A stretch of 64,000 bases of DNA, taken from Symbiodinium natans (taxonomy: Eukaryota; Sar; Dinophyceae; Suessiales; Symbiodiniaceae). The stretch is from positions 888,889 to 952,888 of the forward strand of contig CAJNDS010000447.1 in NCBI GenBank assembly GCA_905221605.1, given 5' to 3'. The notes below the pieces were generated by a model, which did not search any database, was not told the origin of the DNA, and saw nothing but the letters and a program-made list of their open reading frames with translations. The position numbers were made by a program, and so were the translations under genes. This document shows, piece by piece, positions 9,640 to 21,784 of this stretch (position 1 is the first letter of the stretch; each line of letters opens with the position of its first letter).

Positions 9640-9975
9640 CTACTGCCTTCCATGTTGCAAGGTGGACAATTCCCGTGCAGCAGCCTCCTTCATCCGCAGG
9701 CTCGCTGATGCGGTCGCCTCGACAGCAACCGGACACGGGCACTTGCGATTGCATGCGCCAATGGCAGAGCTGTCCGACGTCGGAAAGACGTCGCGGGAAC
9801 GTCCGCCTCCCACCTTGCCGCTCGTGCCAACCTCGCCGAATCTTCTTTCTTTCTTCTGGCACGGCAGCAGCGTCCGCCCAAGATGCCCCGTAATCCGCAT
9901 GCCGATTCTGCCGCCGAGGCGAGTCCGAGGCCACCCATGCGCAGCGGCAGGGCTGCTCGCCATTGCGCAAGCACG
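9640..9975 (-). pseudogene. Decayed RT C-terminal fragment, minus strand
   Basis: A minus-strand frame contains ALPLRMGGLGLASAAESA, matching in kind the LPATLGGLGLSSAVRTA segment of the plus-strand RT remnant that ends about 100 bases to the left. A neighbouring frame carries a YGASWADA piece equivalent to YWAAWADA. It is therefore a second broken copy of the same RT family, inverted relative to the first so that the two C-termini converge near 9600. Multiple frame changes; no function expected. Confidence 0.6.
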
Positions 9976-10199
9976 GGTATCGTCTCCCCCCCGGATAGTA
10001 GGTTTGCGAGGCTGCGTCGTGTTCGGGGGCGAACGCGTCCGTGACGCTCGGCAAGACTTCAAAACTGTTCGGGGAGTACCGGCAGTGAAACCCCAACTGG
10101 CGGGAGGAGGAACACCGATGCGAGAAAGCTCCAACATCAACATCGTTTACCCAAGACGACGGTTATGCACAGGAGCTTCTTGCAACCTGAACCGTTAGA

Positions 10200-11225
10200 C
10201 ATCTGTCAGGTCGTGATAGCAAGCGCGGCCCAGCTGCTTGCAACAAGCGAGCGGGCCAACAGCCCAGCTGCTTGCAACGAACGAGTGAACGCAATGTTTA
10301 ACCATCCCAATGGCGGTCGGCGCCCCGCGAGGCCACGTGAGTAGGCGGCCTGCTCCTCCACTCCCGCGCCGCCTGCCCAGCCCGCTGCGCATCTGCGCTC
10401 CACCTCGGCAAGCTTTCCGCAACGAGTCGGGCCCTCACGGCTCAGCCGCGAAAACCGAGTTCGATGACGGCCGTGACGCCATGCATCGTCAAGCACTCTC
10501 CGAAATGGAGCGTGGGACGTGATTGCGGAGACGATGCAGCACTCCTGTCGCGCTCCGCCGGCAAAAACACTACCATGTCCTGAACCGTAGCACAGTGCCC
10601 CCGCCCACCGGCGAGAACCGCGCTCCGCCGGCGAAAACATTTGCCCTTCCTGTCCATGCGCTCCATCGGCGACAAAATTGCCATTTGCGAATGCATACTA
10701 CCCAAGTTCCCCCCCCCCCCCACCCCCAACCACCCGCCCGGACACCCCCGCACACCCCCAGACGCCCGCACGCCACCCAATTCGGATTGCCCTCACGCTC
10801 CGCCGGCGAAGACATTGCCTTTAGCATAGCCCAATTTGTGGTTTCTTGTTCGCGCGATTGCCATTTGGCTTCCTGTCGGCGCGTTCAAAACATTGCAATT
10901 TCCTGCAAGCGTTGCCCAGTTTCGGGTTTCTTTTGCGCGCGCTGCACCGGCGAACGCATTGCCTTTTCCCAGCAAGCATAGCCCGGTTTCGGGTTTCTTG
11001 TCCGCACATTCCGCCGGCGAAGACATTGCCTTTTCCGTCGCCCAGTTTTCGGGACGCTCTCATCGCCTCTTCCTGAAACGTAACCCAGTTTCGGGTTTCT
11101 TGTCCACGCGCTCCGCCGGCGAAAACATTGCCATTTCCTGCAAGAATAGCCTAGTTTGCGCGCTCCGGTGCCATCAAGCAAGCAGGCGCCGATGCGGCGC
11201 AACTCCCGGAAACGGAGCGCCCTGA
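10200..11225. repeat. GC-rich interspersed repeat, about 66-bp unit
   Basis: From about 10,560 to 11,160 a diverged unit recurs: GCGCTCCGCCGGCGAARACATTGCC, then about 15 variable bases, then CCAGTTTCGGGTTTCTTGTCC. Copies near 10,918, 10,982 and 11,085 are best kept. Between 10,700 and 10,790 there is a C-rich tract. Earlier (10,200-10,560) a CAGCTGCTTGCAAC motif occurs twice. Open frames here on both strands are low-complexity and shared between strands; no gene recognised. Confidence 0.6.
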
Positions 11226-13090
11226 GGGAGTCAGCCCAAAACCCGAAATAGGCAGCGAGGGCATGCTCGGGCTGGCAACATGCCTAGAAGATTTCAAAAT
11301 GTATGCACATGGACTCGCAGCTTGGGGCATGCTCCGCGGCCCTGCGAAGGCCAAGTCCGCCGGGCGCAAACACAGGTGCGCATGCTCGGCCGCAGGTTGT
11401 GGCAGGGCAACGCAGGATGTCTCGGTCATGCGACGGAGCAAACGCTCTTTCTGGCAGGAGCAAGCGAAGAAAGGATAGAGCGCGAGGTCACGCTCAGCAC
11501 AGCAGGAGCAACCACGAGACTTGAAGGTCCTGGTCCAAACCCAGCAGTGTGTACTGGCTGGATATGGTTAGTGGCTGGATCTGTTAAATTACAAACATCC
11601 GACGACGTCAAATTTTCCGGCAAACATCGTTGCGAGTAGCTACGTCGCTCGTTCGGCGACGTCGCATACCGGTTGAAATCAGCTGGGCAATCCGGGCGCT
11701 GCACCAAAAAACTACACTTCTTGTCTCTATCCTGTATCGCACTTGATGTTTGTAAATCTGGCGATGGATGGCGATGGCCTGCCCCGAAGCCAACGAAAAG
11801 AGCGTCCATCGACTTTCGCGCCAGTCAGCGCCAGAGAAAACAAACTGGCCGCGAAAGGCGCCGTGCCAAGGCAAACAACCCGAACAGCAGACAACGCAAG
11901 TAATAATGAGAGACGCTTTCATCACCTGTCAGTGTCTCACTCCCATAGACGACGAGACGGCCGATGGGGCATGCTTTTGTTCTCGGAAAGCTTGCCAAAT
12001 GGCCACTCCGCGGTCCTGCCTTAATGGTGCGCATGGCGACTGGCCATGACCTTCCATGCAGCGGTCATCTTGACGGGAAGGCATGACGTTCAAGTCCCGC
12101 ACCGACATGTTCGTCGCCACCCGCACACTGGAACGCAGGCATGCAGCGAGGTCCCCGAACTCATCATGGCAGGGACGGGATTGCTAGGGCGGGACGCCGG
12201 GAACAACGCACTCAAGCTGAGGTTCTTCCTCCTTCTCCGGGGCCCACCGAGTACTGCCGTCCGCTGCGTACCACATTTGTGCGACTTTGGTGCTGCTGGA
12301 GTTCGGGACGTCCTCCGCCGACTATGTTTGCACTACAAAAGCCGACTTTGAACCACGGGAGCCTTCAACGTTGCGGTTTGCGAATCCAGAAATCCAAAAC
12401 CGCGGCCGATGACGACCGTTTCGCATTTCGCGAGCCCAGACGTCCAAACGAAGACCCACAAAGCTTGCTGCCTCAGAGGGAGCCTAACACACCAACAATC
12501 CAGGATGGGAGGAGCCGAAATTGCTGCGTTTGCCTGTCAAACACGACGTTTTGGGAGTCCTCAAGAATTCGGCGGCCACCGATGTTGACAAGAACGTGGG
12601 CACGGGGCGGCCGCCAAAGGAATCATGCTCAAGAAGCAAGCGTCGCAAATGTGTGCATCAGGTCACAAGCAACCCTGGCATTCATTTCGGGATGCGCGTT
12701 GCGTGCCGCTATCCTTCAAGATCCGCGATGGCTAAACTGCACGCGTCGCCCTAACCAGCCATCTGGCCGAAAGCGTACATTCGCGATGACAGCACACGCG
12801 CATCGGATTTCTTCTGTCCTGCATGGTCCCGTGCCTTGACTGCCGACGTTGCCCGTTGCCGCATGATCGACTGGTCGGCTCTCCACACCGGGCTGCACCC
12901 CGCTGCAAGCCACGACGACAAGCGGTCTACGGTCTACAAGAACAAGGACACCTTGAAATCGCGAAGCACCTTGCCTGTGAGCACTGCCACACGTGCCATT
13001 TAGCGCTGCGCTTTCCAGGAAACGGATTTGGCGGCCCGTGCTGTCATCGTGCCGTGGATTTTCTGGCAGCCCTGCGATGACACTGGCTGT
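11226..13090. other. No recognised gene
   Basis: Unique-looking sequence. The longest frame, 12,141-12,839 plus, is rich in R/P/T without any motif I can name, and other frames of similar length overlap it. I see nothing that supports a functional feature. Confidence 0.4.
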
Positions 13091-13139
13091 TGTTGTCGCC
13101 GTTTGTCTTCTTATTATTCTTGTTCGCGTTTTTGCTTGT

Positions 13140-13500
13140 TATTGTGCTGTCCTTGTCCTTGTCCTTGTCCTTGTCCTTGTCCTTGTCCTTGTGCTTGTGC
13201 TTGTGCTTGTGCTTGTGCTTGTTCTTGTTATTCTGATTCTTCACGTATTCTTTTTCTTATTCTTATTCTTATGTTAATTCCTATTCTTCTTCTTGTTCTT
13301 ATGCGTCTTCTTCTTCTTCTTCTTCTTCTTCTTCTTCTTCTTCTTCTTCTTCTTCTTCTTCTTCTTCTTCTTCTTCTTCTTCTTCTTCTTCTTCTTCTTC
13401 TTCTTCTTCTTCTTCTTCTTCTTCTTCTTCTTCGTCTTCTCCTTCTTCTTCTTCTTCTTCTTCTTCTTCTTCTTCTTCTTCTTCTTCTTCTTCTCGTGCT
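13140..13500. repeat. (CTTGTC)n, (CTTGTG)n and (CTT)n simple repeats
   Basis: 13,145-13,225 is a CTTGTC hexamer run changing to CTTGTG. 13,300-13,495 is an almost pure CTT tract of about 190 bp, broken by GTC at 13,432 and CTC at 13,441. The flanking 13,500-13,565 is a related GTCGTTGTC-type tract. Long frames through it are homopolymeric (Leu, Phe, Ser, Lys or Arg). Confidence 0.95.
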
Positions 13501-13599
13501 TGTTGTCGCTGTCGTTGTTGTCCCTGTCGTCGCTGTCGTCGCCGGTGTTGTTGTCATCGCTGGTGATGGAAGGAGGTGCAGCAGCCAGGTTACCAAAGT

Positions 13600-15890
13600 G
13601 ACTTGTGTTGCTTCCTGCCAAGGTACTGGCACCGTGGTCGCACCGAGCATGCTCCCACGATCGAGGCTGGGCTTGCGAATACGCTGCACCTCCACAACAT
13701 CGCACCATAACTCCGTCTTTCGAGTTCAGGGACATGCGCAAGCCTGGAGGATGCCGCCATGCCGCGTCCTGCAAACCACAACCATATAATCCTTGACACA
13801 ATCCAGCCACATCCTTCTGGCTACTGCAAAAGGCAAAGCAAATACGGCTCAGGCTTGAGCCTCTGCCAGGCACCGCGGCCTCCACGGATATATTGACAAC
13901 ATGAGAATGGACCCAAAAGAAGAACCCAAGAACCCTCTAGCACCAACCGCAAGAGATTTGCAACATGGGCAGCTGTTCAATGCCGTGACAGCCCTAACAA
14001 GCCCCCACGAACAGTGGCAACTCGGCTTCAATGCGGCCTGGAGACCAGGAGGGGACATGCATGGCTCCATCAAGGGTCCATTTGCCAATTGGAGTCTTCC
14101 AACATTAGAGCAAAAAAAAGCTGCAGGCATAAGCCCAGCAGCATCTGGGCTCGGGCTTTGGCACTTGTAGCACTTTTGTATACGGCCCTACACGTCAGAT
14201 GAATGGGCATTGCGGGAGGCTCTTGTTCTGTGACATAGCTTCTGGCTGCGTTGTGCAGGATGGCGAATGACCGCAAGCGCAGTTGTGGCATGTCAACCTC
14301 ACCCCCCACAAACTCAAAGTCCCTGTCTTTCAGTTGAATCTCATCAGCATCATGCAAGCCATCAGCATCATGCAAGCGTATAGAGCCTGGCATCGGTTCG
14401 GAGTCCGGAGCTCCGAGCTGTATGGCAGCCAGCACAAGACAGGGCTGACGACAATCGGGCGTCCCGACCAGCCCATAACAAAGAAGCCAAAAGCAAATCT
14501 CCCAAAATGCTTCGTTGCACCGGCTGTATGCTGATTGCAATCTGCTAGCCGCTGCATTCACAGATGCGCTTGCCCTGATAAGGAATGGTTTGACTCGCTG
14601 GGTACCTCCGTAGGCCGTAGATACCTCCGTAGGTACCTCCGTAGGTACCTCCGTCGGCACCGCTGTGGATCCCTCCGTCGGTACCATCTACATATTCCGG
14701 AATCGCGAGGCTGGGTTGGGTGTTGGGCCCTGTCGTATACAATACAGGCTGGATGTCAATGCGTACCAAAACTGGAACACCAGCGCCCAAATCAAGTGGA
14801 GATCTGGTAGGCCGCGCAGGGTTTTTGGCAGCGCGTGGGGAGCGATGCAGAGTCTACGTAGATTCCGGTTGTTTGGCCTGCGCTGGTTCTCAGCATTTCC
14901 TGCCAAACACCACCGCCGAGGCATCTGATCATGGGCGAGCATTCCGAATACGCGAGGGCACTTCGAAGGATGATCAGTAGGCCATGCACGTGGTATTCAA
15001 AAGTGAGTTCACAGGACTCCACAACAGCAGGGGAAGACAGCAGGTTGTCATGCTGAGGAAGATCAGGCAGCCTCGTGCATCCTTGCGCCATTGTCATCTA
15101 TCAATGCTCGGAAAGAAAGGCCGAAAGAACAAAAAGCCCTTGTCCACGAAAAAGTGCAGAAGATGACGTGCAGAGCCGTCCCTACATGCTTTTTGACTTG
15201 CCATCAAGAAAAGCCTGCACACTCTGAGTCTCAAGACCTTAAACCCGAAAATGTCCACCACCCTAAACCCGAAAACCCTCGCCCCGAATCTGATCTGGTT
15301 TCGGCTGGTCTGGCTTTGCTATGCTCGTATACGAGATGGACTTCGAACACGGGATCAACACACACACACACACACACACACAAAATTCAAACACATAGGG
15401 CGCATCAGGGAGTGCGACACGTTGCACTTTTTGAGCTCTCCTTTTTTGCAAGCAGCGGAGGTCCAAGTCCCACGGCATTTCCGGCATCCCAACAGTTCAA
15501 TCATTTTCTGTCGCCTCGGCAAGAAAACATACCACAAAACCCCCTCACTGCCATCTCACTCCTCTGCTCTCCCATCACGACACCCGACACTTGGGGCCGG
15601 CACGTCCTGGCTCACTCTTTCCTTTCTGATCTTGTTCCTCGGCCGCTCGTGCTGGAGATCACTTGCAATATCACTTGATATCACTTTCATTTTGCACTTG
15701 ATATCAAGCTTCATATCACTTCATATCACTTCGATGCTCACCATTCGGCACCATAGAACTGTCTGGGAAACCCGGCACAGTAGGTCGCCAGGCGGCGCCG
15801 TCCTCTGAACAGGGGAGCTCGCATCCAGGGACGTCTGATCCCTCAGGGCCTTAACCGGGAGCTACCCATGGAGCTTCTGAAAAGTCATAG
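13600..15890. other. No firm gene; small repeats
   Basis: A minus-strand frame at 14,070-14,687 (205 residues) has a coding-like middle section but no recognised domain; its start is built from a 12-bp repeat (GTAGGTACCTCC, 14,605-14,665) and it contains a duplicated 18-bp segment (CATCAGCATCATGCAAGC at about 14,344 and 14,362). A (CA)n tract lies at 15,357-15,382, and CACTTGATAT-type short repeats at 15,660-15,735. I would not call a gene. Confidence 0.35.
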
Positions 15891-18800
15891 ACGTGCCTGG
15901 CTCGAGTCCCCTGGCCGACCTCAAGCAGCGCAGGGGAACGGAGGCTCGCAGTGTGCTCACCGCACTGACGCAAGAGTTTTTGTTCACCCAGAATTGGCCG
16001 AGGGACTACCCTTGCCGGGCGCAGATCTCGCGTAGTCCTGCGAGGCAGGATTATGTTGGGCAGTTGGGGCAGTCTTCCAATGCTCCATGCAGTTCAGCAC
16101 AGCCCGTTCCAGCTGAGCCTTGCTCACAGTATAATTGATCATTCGAGCATGTTACAGTACGATCATCAGGGGTCGCCCAAAACATCTGCGAAACGTTGAC
16201 ACTTGCTTGCCGCCCTTAGTCCGACCCCTCAACTTCCTCGACTCAGTCGGTCCTGTGGCTTGGCGCCGATTGGAAGCCCCACGACTGGCGGAGTCGAGTC
16301 GAGGGGTATGTGAAGTGACAGGCCACGGGATACAAATTCGCAAGGATCCTCAGCCTACAATGATCACATCATGAAGATCAAGATGACGACAATTTTGTCA
16401 TCATCATCCTCATGATCAGCATCACCATCATGGTAATGATCTTCATATTCTTCATCTCCAGAATCCCACATTGTCATGATCATCGTCATCATCGTCAAAG
16501 TCATCACTATTGTCATCATCAGCAGCACCATCATCACCATCATCCTCGAAGGGGTGCCCCTGGGAGAGTTAAAGACGAACACAAAGGCACAAAACCCTCA
16601 ACGTCAGGACCTTAGAGCTTTCGAGGCACCCAAGACCCACCTCGGGCAGCGCCGCCCGCCGCTTTGGCCACCGGCGCTGTCGCGGGCGGGGCGACGGTCC
16701 TGCTGCCGATGGCTCCCTCCATGTTCCTCAGCAGTCTTCGGGTTTAGGTAGTTTTTGCCAGGGTTTCGGGCTTAGGGTTTAGGGTTCAAGCATCTGCTTA
16801 AATTTGGGTTTAGGTTTGGGGTTTAGGTAGCGGCACTTGGCTCTCAGAGGAATGTACCAGTCATCTAGTGGGGACCGAGTCAGAAACAACGAGTCGGAAA
16901 ATGCCCGAGGCGAGCCAAATGTCGAGGAAGTTCTCAGGGGCACAGCTTGAAGTGTTTCAGGTAGGGTGGGCCGAGTTTTTTCTCTGGCACGGCCGGATTT
17001 GAGGGGTCCAGGTGGAACTTGGGCTATCATGGATTGGAGGAAAGATACAGGTGCCCCCAGATATCTAACTTGGATTACCCAAACCGCCTCGAACCCGAGA
17101 TCTTCAGTTGACTCCATTCTACCAGGAGCTAAGCTCTTGGCACACGCGGCCGCGGGTCAGGAGCGAGCCTCAGGCTCTCATATCTCAAGGGCATTGCTTG
17201 AAGAACAAGAGAGATGGTTGTTTCTCTTGGAGCCGAGCCCTCGAGAAAGCCCGAGCTCGTCTCCTGGCATTCGCGTGCGTTCGCAAGTGTGCTTTTGGGC
17301 TTTTTGGGGGGCTTTTGGGGGCCAGTTGCTTGTCACCACCACCAGCCTCCTTTCGGTCGTCGGCCGCCTTTGTCTTTGCTCTGCTTCCTGCCTTTCTCCT
17401 GGCCCCTTTCCCAGGTGCCCTTCTGTGTCGAATACGACTCCTGGCCTTTTCCTAAGGCCCTTTGTGGAGGGCCTTTTTTGCCCTTCATGGTGATGGCAAA
17501 GGCCTTGCCCTCTTTCCCTTCCTTGCCGTCCTTGCCGTCCTTGCCCTTCTCCGGGCGGCTTGCACGTATGCTGTGCGCCAACCCGTTGGAGACGTCCAAG
17601 CCTGCTCAAAGACCCAAAGCCGCTAAAGTCGGAGGCGAAGCGCTGGATGGTAGAACTTTGAAGGTCTTTGAGAGTTTGAGAGACGTCTGTGTTTGATTTT
17701 AAGTGCAACTCCCTGCCAGAACCCGGGGCCTGGCGGCATCTTGATCCTGTCTTTGCTGAGACCTTTGCCTGCCAGACGATCCGAGGAGCTCTGAGAGACC
17801 CAGGCCGGTGCAGATGGGAGCCTGAGCGTCGGAGGTTCGCTTGCAAGATGCAAATTTTAAGACCCCTAGCTGCCCTGGCTGCCCTGCTGCACTGCCCACA
17901 CTAACACGACTCGTGCTCTGGCGCACTGGGGGCCAGAATCCTGCACACAGAGGCAAAGACTTTGCCTTCATCTCCCAAGCGTACACAGAAGTGAAGACCA
18001 GCGGAGATGACCGAATGCAAATCCTGGCCCTATGCAATCGTAACGGTGACCTTCATGTTTAACGAAGGAGCCGCCGTGAGGCCTGTGTTGTATTGTTTCT
18101 TGTTTTCGGTCTTGAATTGAGGGCTTGGTCTCATGAAACCCTCAACCCTGAGTACATCAAGTAAAACCGCGATTGAATCGTGAATTCATGTAGCGGTAGC
18201 AGGTGATAAACAAACATAGCCTACATGAAAAGTGTAGAAAATTTAACTACAGCAGGTCGTGCAAAAGATTGTATTTTCTATCGAGAAACGAAGGCTAGGT
18301 GTGTCACTGTGCGGGGGGTGTAGACCAACAATGTGCCTTCGTTTATTGGGGTTGGGAGGGGAATCCTTGCAGCCTGCGTCAGATTCCGAAAAATCCTATG
18401 CCAAACAGGCTCCGCAGCTGCCCGCCTCATGAGAACGAACGGAAAAGTCCCAAGAGGTCAGAGGCAGTCAGAGGGGGGGGACAAAGCCGGGAAGAGCGCA
18501 GGGGACAGAGGACCGAGGCGGGAGAGCTTTCAGCACGACTCGGATCGCGGGAAGGCGCGCGAGACCTTGGCAAGACCTTTTCGAAAAACTGATACGCCGC
18601 GAACGCAGCGGCCCGCCGAGGTGTCTAGGGTGCGATTACCCGAATTGAGCACTCTGCGTCGTAGCGAGAGCCGCGGGTCCGGGCAGGCGCTTGCATCGCG
18701 GTAACGTCGACCTTTCAGCTCTCTTTCCCACTTGCCACACAATTTGGACGGAAAAAACTGGAGAAGAGCAACCCACCTTTCAGAATGGCTAAGGCCCCCG

Positions 18801-19340
18801 GCACCCGGCGTGAGTGCGCCGGTCTCGGCTCCTGCGCTAAGTCTCGGGTTGCGGGTGTTACTGTTGCGCAAAGGACATTGTCTATCATTGTCTCTTTTAT
18901 CTACTATTTATCTACTATTCATCTCCTGTCAATCTACTACAATCTACCGTTGTCAACTATCAATATTGCTAGAAATTCTTGCCTATGATTACATATTTAT
19001 TGTCCGAGAATCTTTGCCATGTAGGTATCTTACCTTGCGCAGGGTTCCGAGTGCATTTAGAGATGGTAAAGTTTCTAGGGTCATTTTTGGGTTTTGGCCC
19101 TTCGGCTGTTGGGAGCGTATAGAGGGCTTTTGTGCTTTGGGGTGTTTAAGGCTTCGGGGCCGAGCTTTCGGGATTAAGGCCTTCTAGCTGGAGATATCAA
19201 GGGTCCTGCTTTCGTATGTGCCCTTTTTCCCCTGGAACCCAAAGCCACCTCCTGATTCCACCAGGCATCTGCTCTCCACCCTTCTTCCCAGTCTTCGTCC
19301 CATCCTGACATCGATGCACCATGGTGCAAGCCGGGCTCGA
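15891..19340. other. Mostly non-coding; ATC-rich and telomere-like degenerate repeats
   Basis: 16,365-16,550 is an imperfect ATC/ATG trinucleotide tract. 16,735-16,830 has degenerate TTTAGGG-like copies. A minus-strand frame at 17,333-17,599 includes a 9-bp repeat coding GKDGKEGK; an exon is possible but unsupported. 18,060-18,300 is AT-richer with nothing recognised; 18,890-18,960 has ATCTACTAT-type short repeats. Confidence 0.35.
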
Positions 19341-19425
19341 ATGTTTAGGGTTTAGGGTTCAGGGTTCAGGGTTCAGGGTTTAGGGTTTAGGGTTTAGGGT
19401 TCAGGGCTTGGTACAGGGTTTAGTG
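19340..19425 (+). repeat. Short telomere-like TTTAGGG/TTCAGGG array
   Basis: About ten tandem heptamers of GTTTAGG / GTTCAGG type. Scattered CCCTAAA-like pieces in the opposite orientation follow at 19,650-19,780 and 20,430-20,780, as diverged telomere-like spacer. Confidence 0.8.
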
Positions 19426-21780
19426 TTCAGAACACCGCCTGCGCCCCAGCCATCCCAGTCGGCATAGTCGTATGCTCCATTGCCTGGCATGGCATGGTTA
19501 AGCTGATGGGCCATACGATACTGCATCCAGTAGACCCTGACATCCAGAAGGCTTTCAAGATCCCCGGAACTCCTAATCCCCCAATCCCCTTGTTTTGCAG
19601 AGCATGCAGAGCCTAAATTCACAAAACCCCATTCGACCCGAAGCCCCCCCATCCTTGAACCCTACCAGACCTTGAACTCCCAAACCCTGAACCCTGTAGC
19701 CCCGTAATCTCCTGAGTTCCTAAACCCTAAACAAAACTCCTCAACATTAGGCCTCCTGACCCGGGCCTACACCCTAAACCTTGCAGGTTTGACGTCTCTC
19801 GTTGTTCGAAGATTTGCAGGAAGCCGATCCCAGCAAGACTCAAGTTTGTGTCGGCTCATGATTTTCCGTGAGTCCGTTGCGCACTCTAGTTCGGAGTTTT
19901 CTGCAGCTAGGGATTCGCCTCGGCTTCCAGCTGAAACAAGAGGTCTTGAACCCTTGGCAGCTCCCTGCCCACCCCGCCCAAGCTTTCACTTTTGGAACTG
20001 ACACACGAGAGGTCCGCCAGCAAGCCTAAACATGCCGCAAGCTCAATAGCACTTCGGGCTCTCAGAGCTTCAGGTTTACAGTCGGTTGCTCTTCTTTCCT
20101 CGGCCCGCGATCGCTTTCCGTATCTGCAGAGCCCAACCGAGCGGACTGGACACTCAAAGGCGCACCGCTTGGACTGCCGAGGCACGCGCAAGGGGTTCAC
20201 AATAACGATCCTCATGCACCCACGGTCCCGTGCAACGTCTTGTTGAGTTTAATCTTCGTGCTGCAAGCTGTACAAGGGGACACCCACCAAAGAAACCCGC
20301 GTCTTTGCACATGTCTAGTTCCGATCTTGCTGGAGTAGCGGTCGCATGAAACAAGTGAGGGTGCGTTGTAAAGATTTAAACAGTGCACACTTCGAGAGCC
20401 GAGGTTTCAGGTCGCATTTTGGAAACTCCTAGCCCCTAAGCAGACCCTAAACCACCACCCTGAACCCGGCAGACCATGAACTTTTACAGAACCCTGAAAC
20501 CCCCCGAACGCCGACACACCCTGAACCCTAGATCCTGAACTCCTACACATTCTTACACCCGCGGAACCCTAAGCAAACCCTACTAAAGACCCCAAACTGC
20601 AAACACACAAGCCCCAAACTCCCAAACCCTAAGCGTAGACCCCAAAGTCCTCCACCTTGTTTCCTAGGTTCAAGGAGGCCCTTCAAACCCGAACTCCCAG
20701 CCTAAACCCTAAACCCGAGAAACCAGAAAAGGCCCCAAGAAACCCCAAGCTAAACTAGCAACATGTCCTAAATCCTCAGCCCCTACACCCAAACCGCCCC
20801 AACAGAAGAGATGCTCCGGCCTGGGGTTGTCCACGCCGACCCTCGTAGTCGGGACATCGGAGCTACCATCACATGGCCAAACGAGGAAGCATGGAGTAGC
20901 GTTGGTGCTAAGATGTGCTTATCACTCTTTTCTGGTTGGTGGTTTCTTGGTGGAATTATCGCCCGTCATTGTTTGGGTGGCTTGTTCAAGCGTACGATGT
21001 GTGGGATTCGATGTATTCGATGTAGTCCCTCGGAGAGGCATGCAGAGCACTCAGAGCTCCTTCTCCGGGGGTTGGGGTCTGAGGGATTCACACTGGCCCT
21101 GAGCCAAGGAAAATTCATTTTGATCCCAAGGGAAAACCTCTGAGCCACAAGCTGCCAGGGTTGCCGGAAAGATTAGAAAGCTTCGCTGAAGGAGCCGGAT
21201 ATGAACGGGCCTCACATACCTCAGACAACTGGCGTTTCAGCGACTTGCAGCACCACACACCTCTCAAAAGGTCGAAATCAGAACATCTCTCACGACGTTC
21301 GATGCACAGCCAACTTGCAGGCACGTTGTGTTTTCTCAGCGAAGGGCTAGGGTTCCTTCGCTAAGGGCTCGGAAGCGGCTCCAGCTCAATGGGCAAGCCG
21401 TCCGGGTCTGAGAGAACCCTCCCGGAGTCTTCAAGCCTGCCCCGAAACAAAGAGCGTGCGGCGAAAATCGTGGGGGCGACAGCTTCGCGCCCGCCCCGCC
21501 CCGTTCCCACCTCCCTGCACGTGCCTGCGCAAATGCTCGGGGGGCAGCCGGATCACGATGCCAGCCAGCCCCTGAATGCGGCGAAAGCAGGGTGGATCCA
21601 CAGTGGAATACAGTGGATCGGGTTGCCTCGCCTCACCCCCTTTCAACCCTTCCAATGCTGCGATCTCGTGCGCCTCTTCGTCTTTGGCAGGTAGGCGCAA
21701 GGTGCCCGGCACGGAGTCCCACCTGAAAAGGAGAGTCGTGGGATAAAATGGTGGGTTCCCACAAGCTTTGCTGCTTTGCT
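19426..21780. other. Telomere-like spacer; no firm gene
   Basis: CCCTAAACC-type degenerate repeats dominate 19,650-19,790 and 20,430-20,790. Between them (19,907-20,215, minus) and at 20,811-21,143 (plus) are short coding-like stretches without recognised domains. 21,500-21,780 minus may hold further 3' exons of the VOC gene to the right. Confidence 0.35.
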
Positions 21781-21784
21781 TTGC

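Noticed and set aside
9368..10096. 242-residue minus-strand protein
   Set aside because: Only short patches match the RT remnant; the rest overlaps other frames with no domain.
10855..10880. Spliced-leader relic (GCCATTTGGCTTCC)
   Set aside because: Only a partial match to the dinoflagellate spliced leader and part of a local repeat; no flanking relic.
12141..12839. 232-residue plus-strand protein
   Set aside because: No domain, composition not distinct from flanks, competing frames overlap.
13228..13885. Poly-Arg, poly-Lys, poly-Leu proteins
   Set aside because: Encoded by the (CTT)n tract and flanks only.
17178..17846. 222-residue minus-strand protein
   Set aside because: Low-complexity Arg/Gln-rich, overlaps other equal frames, no motif.
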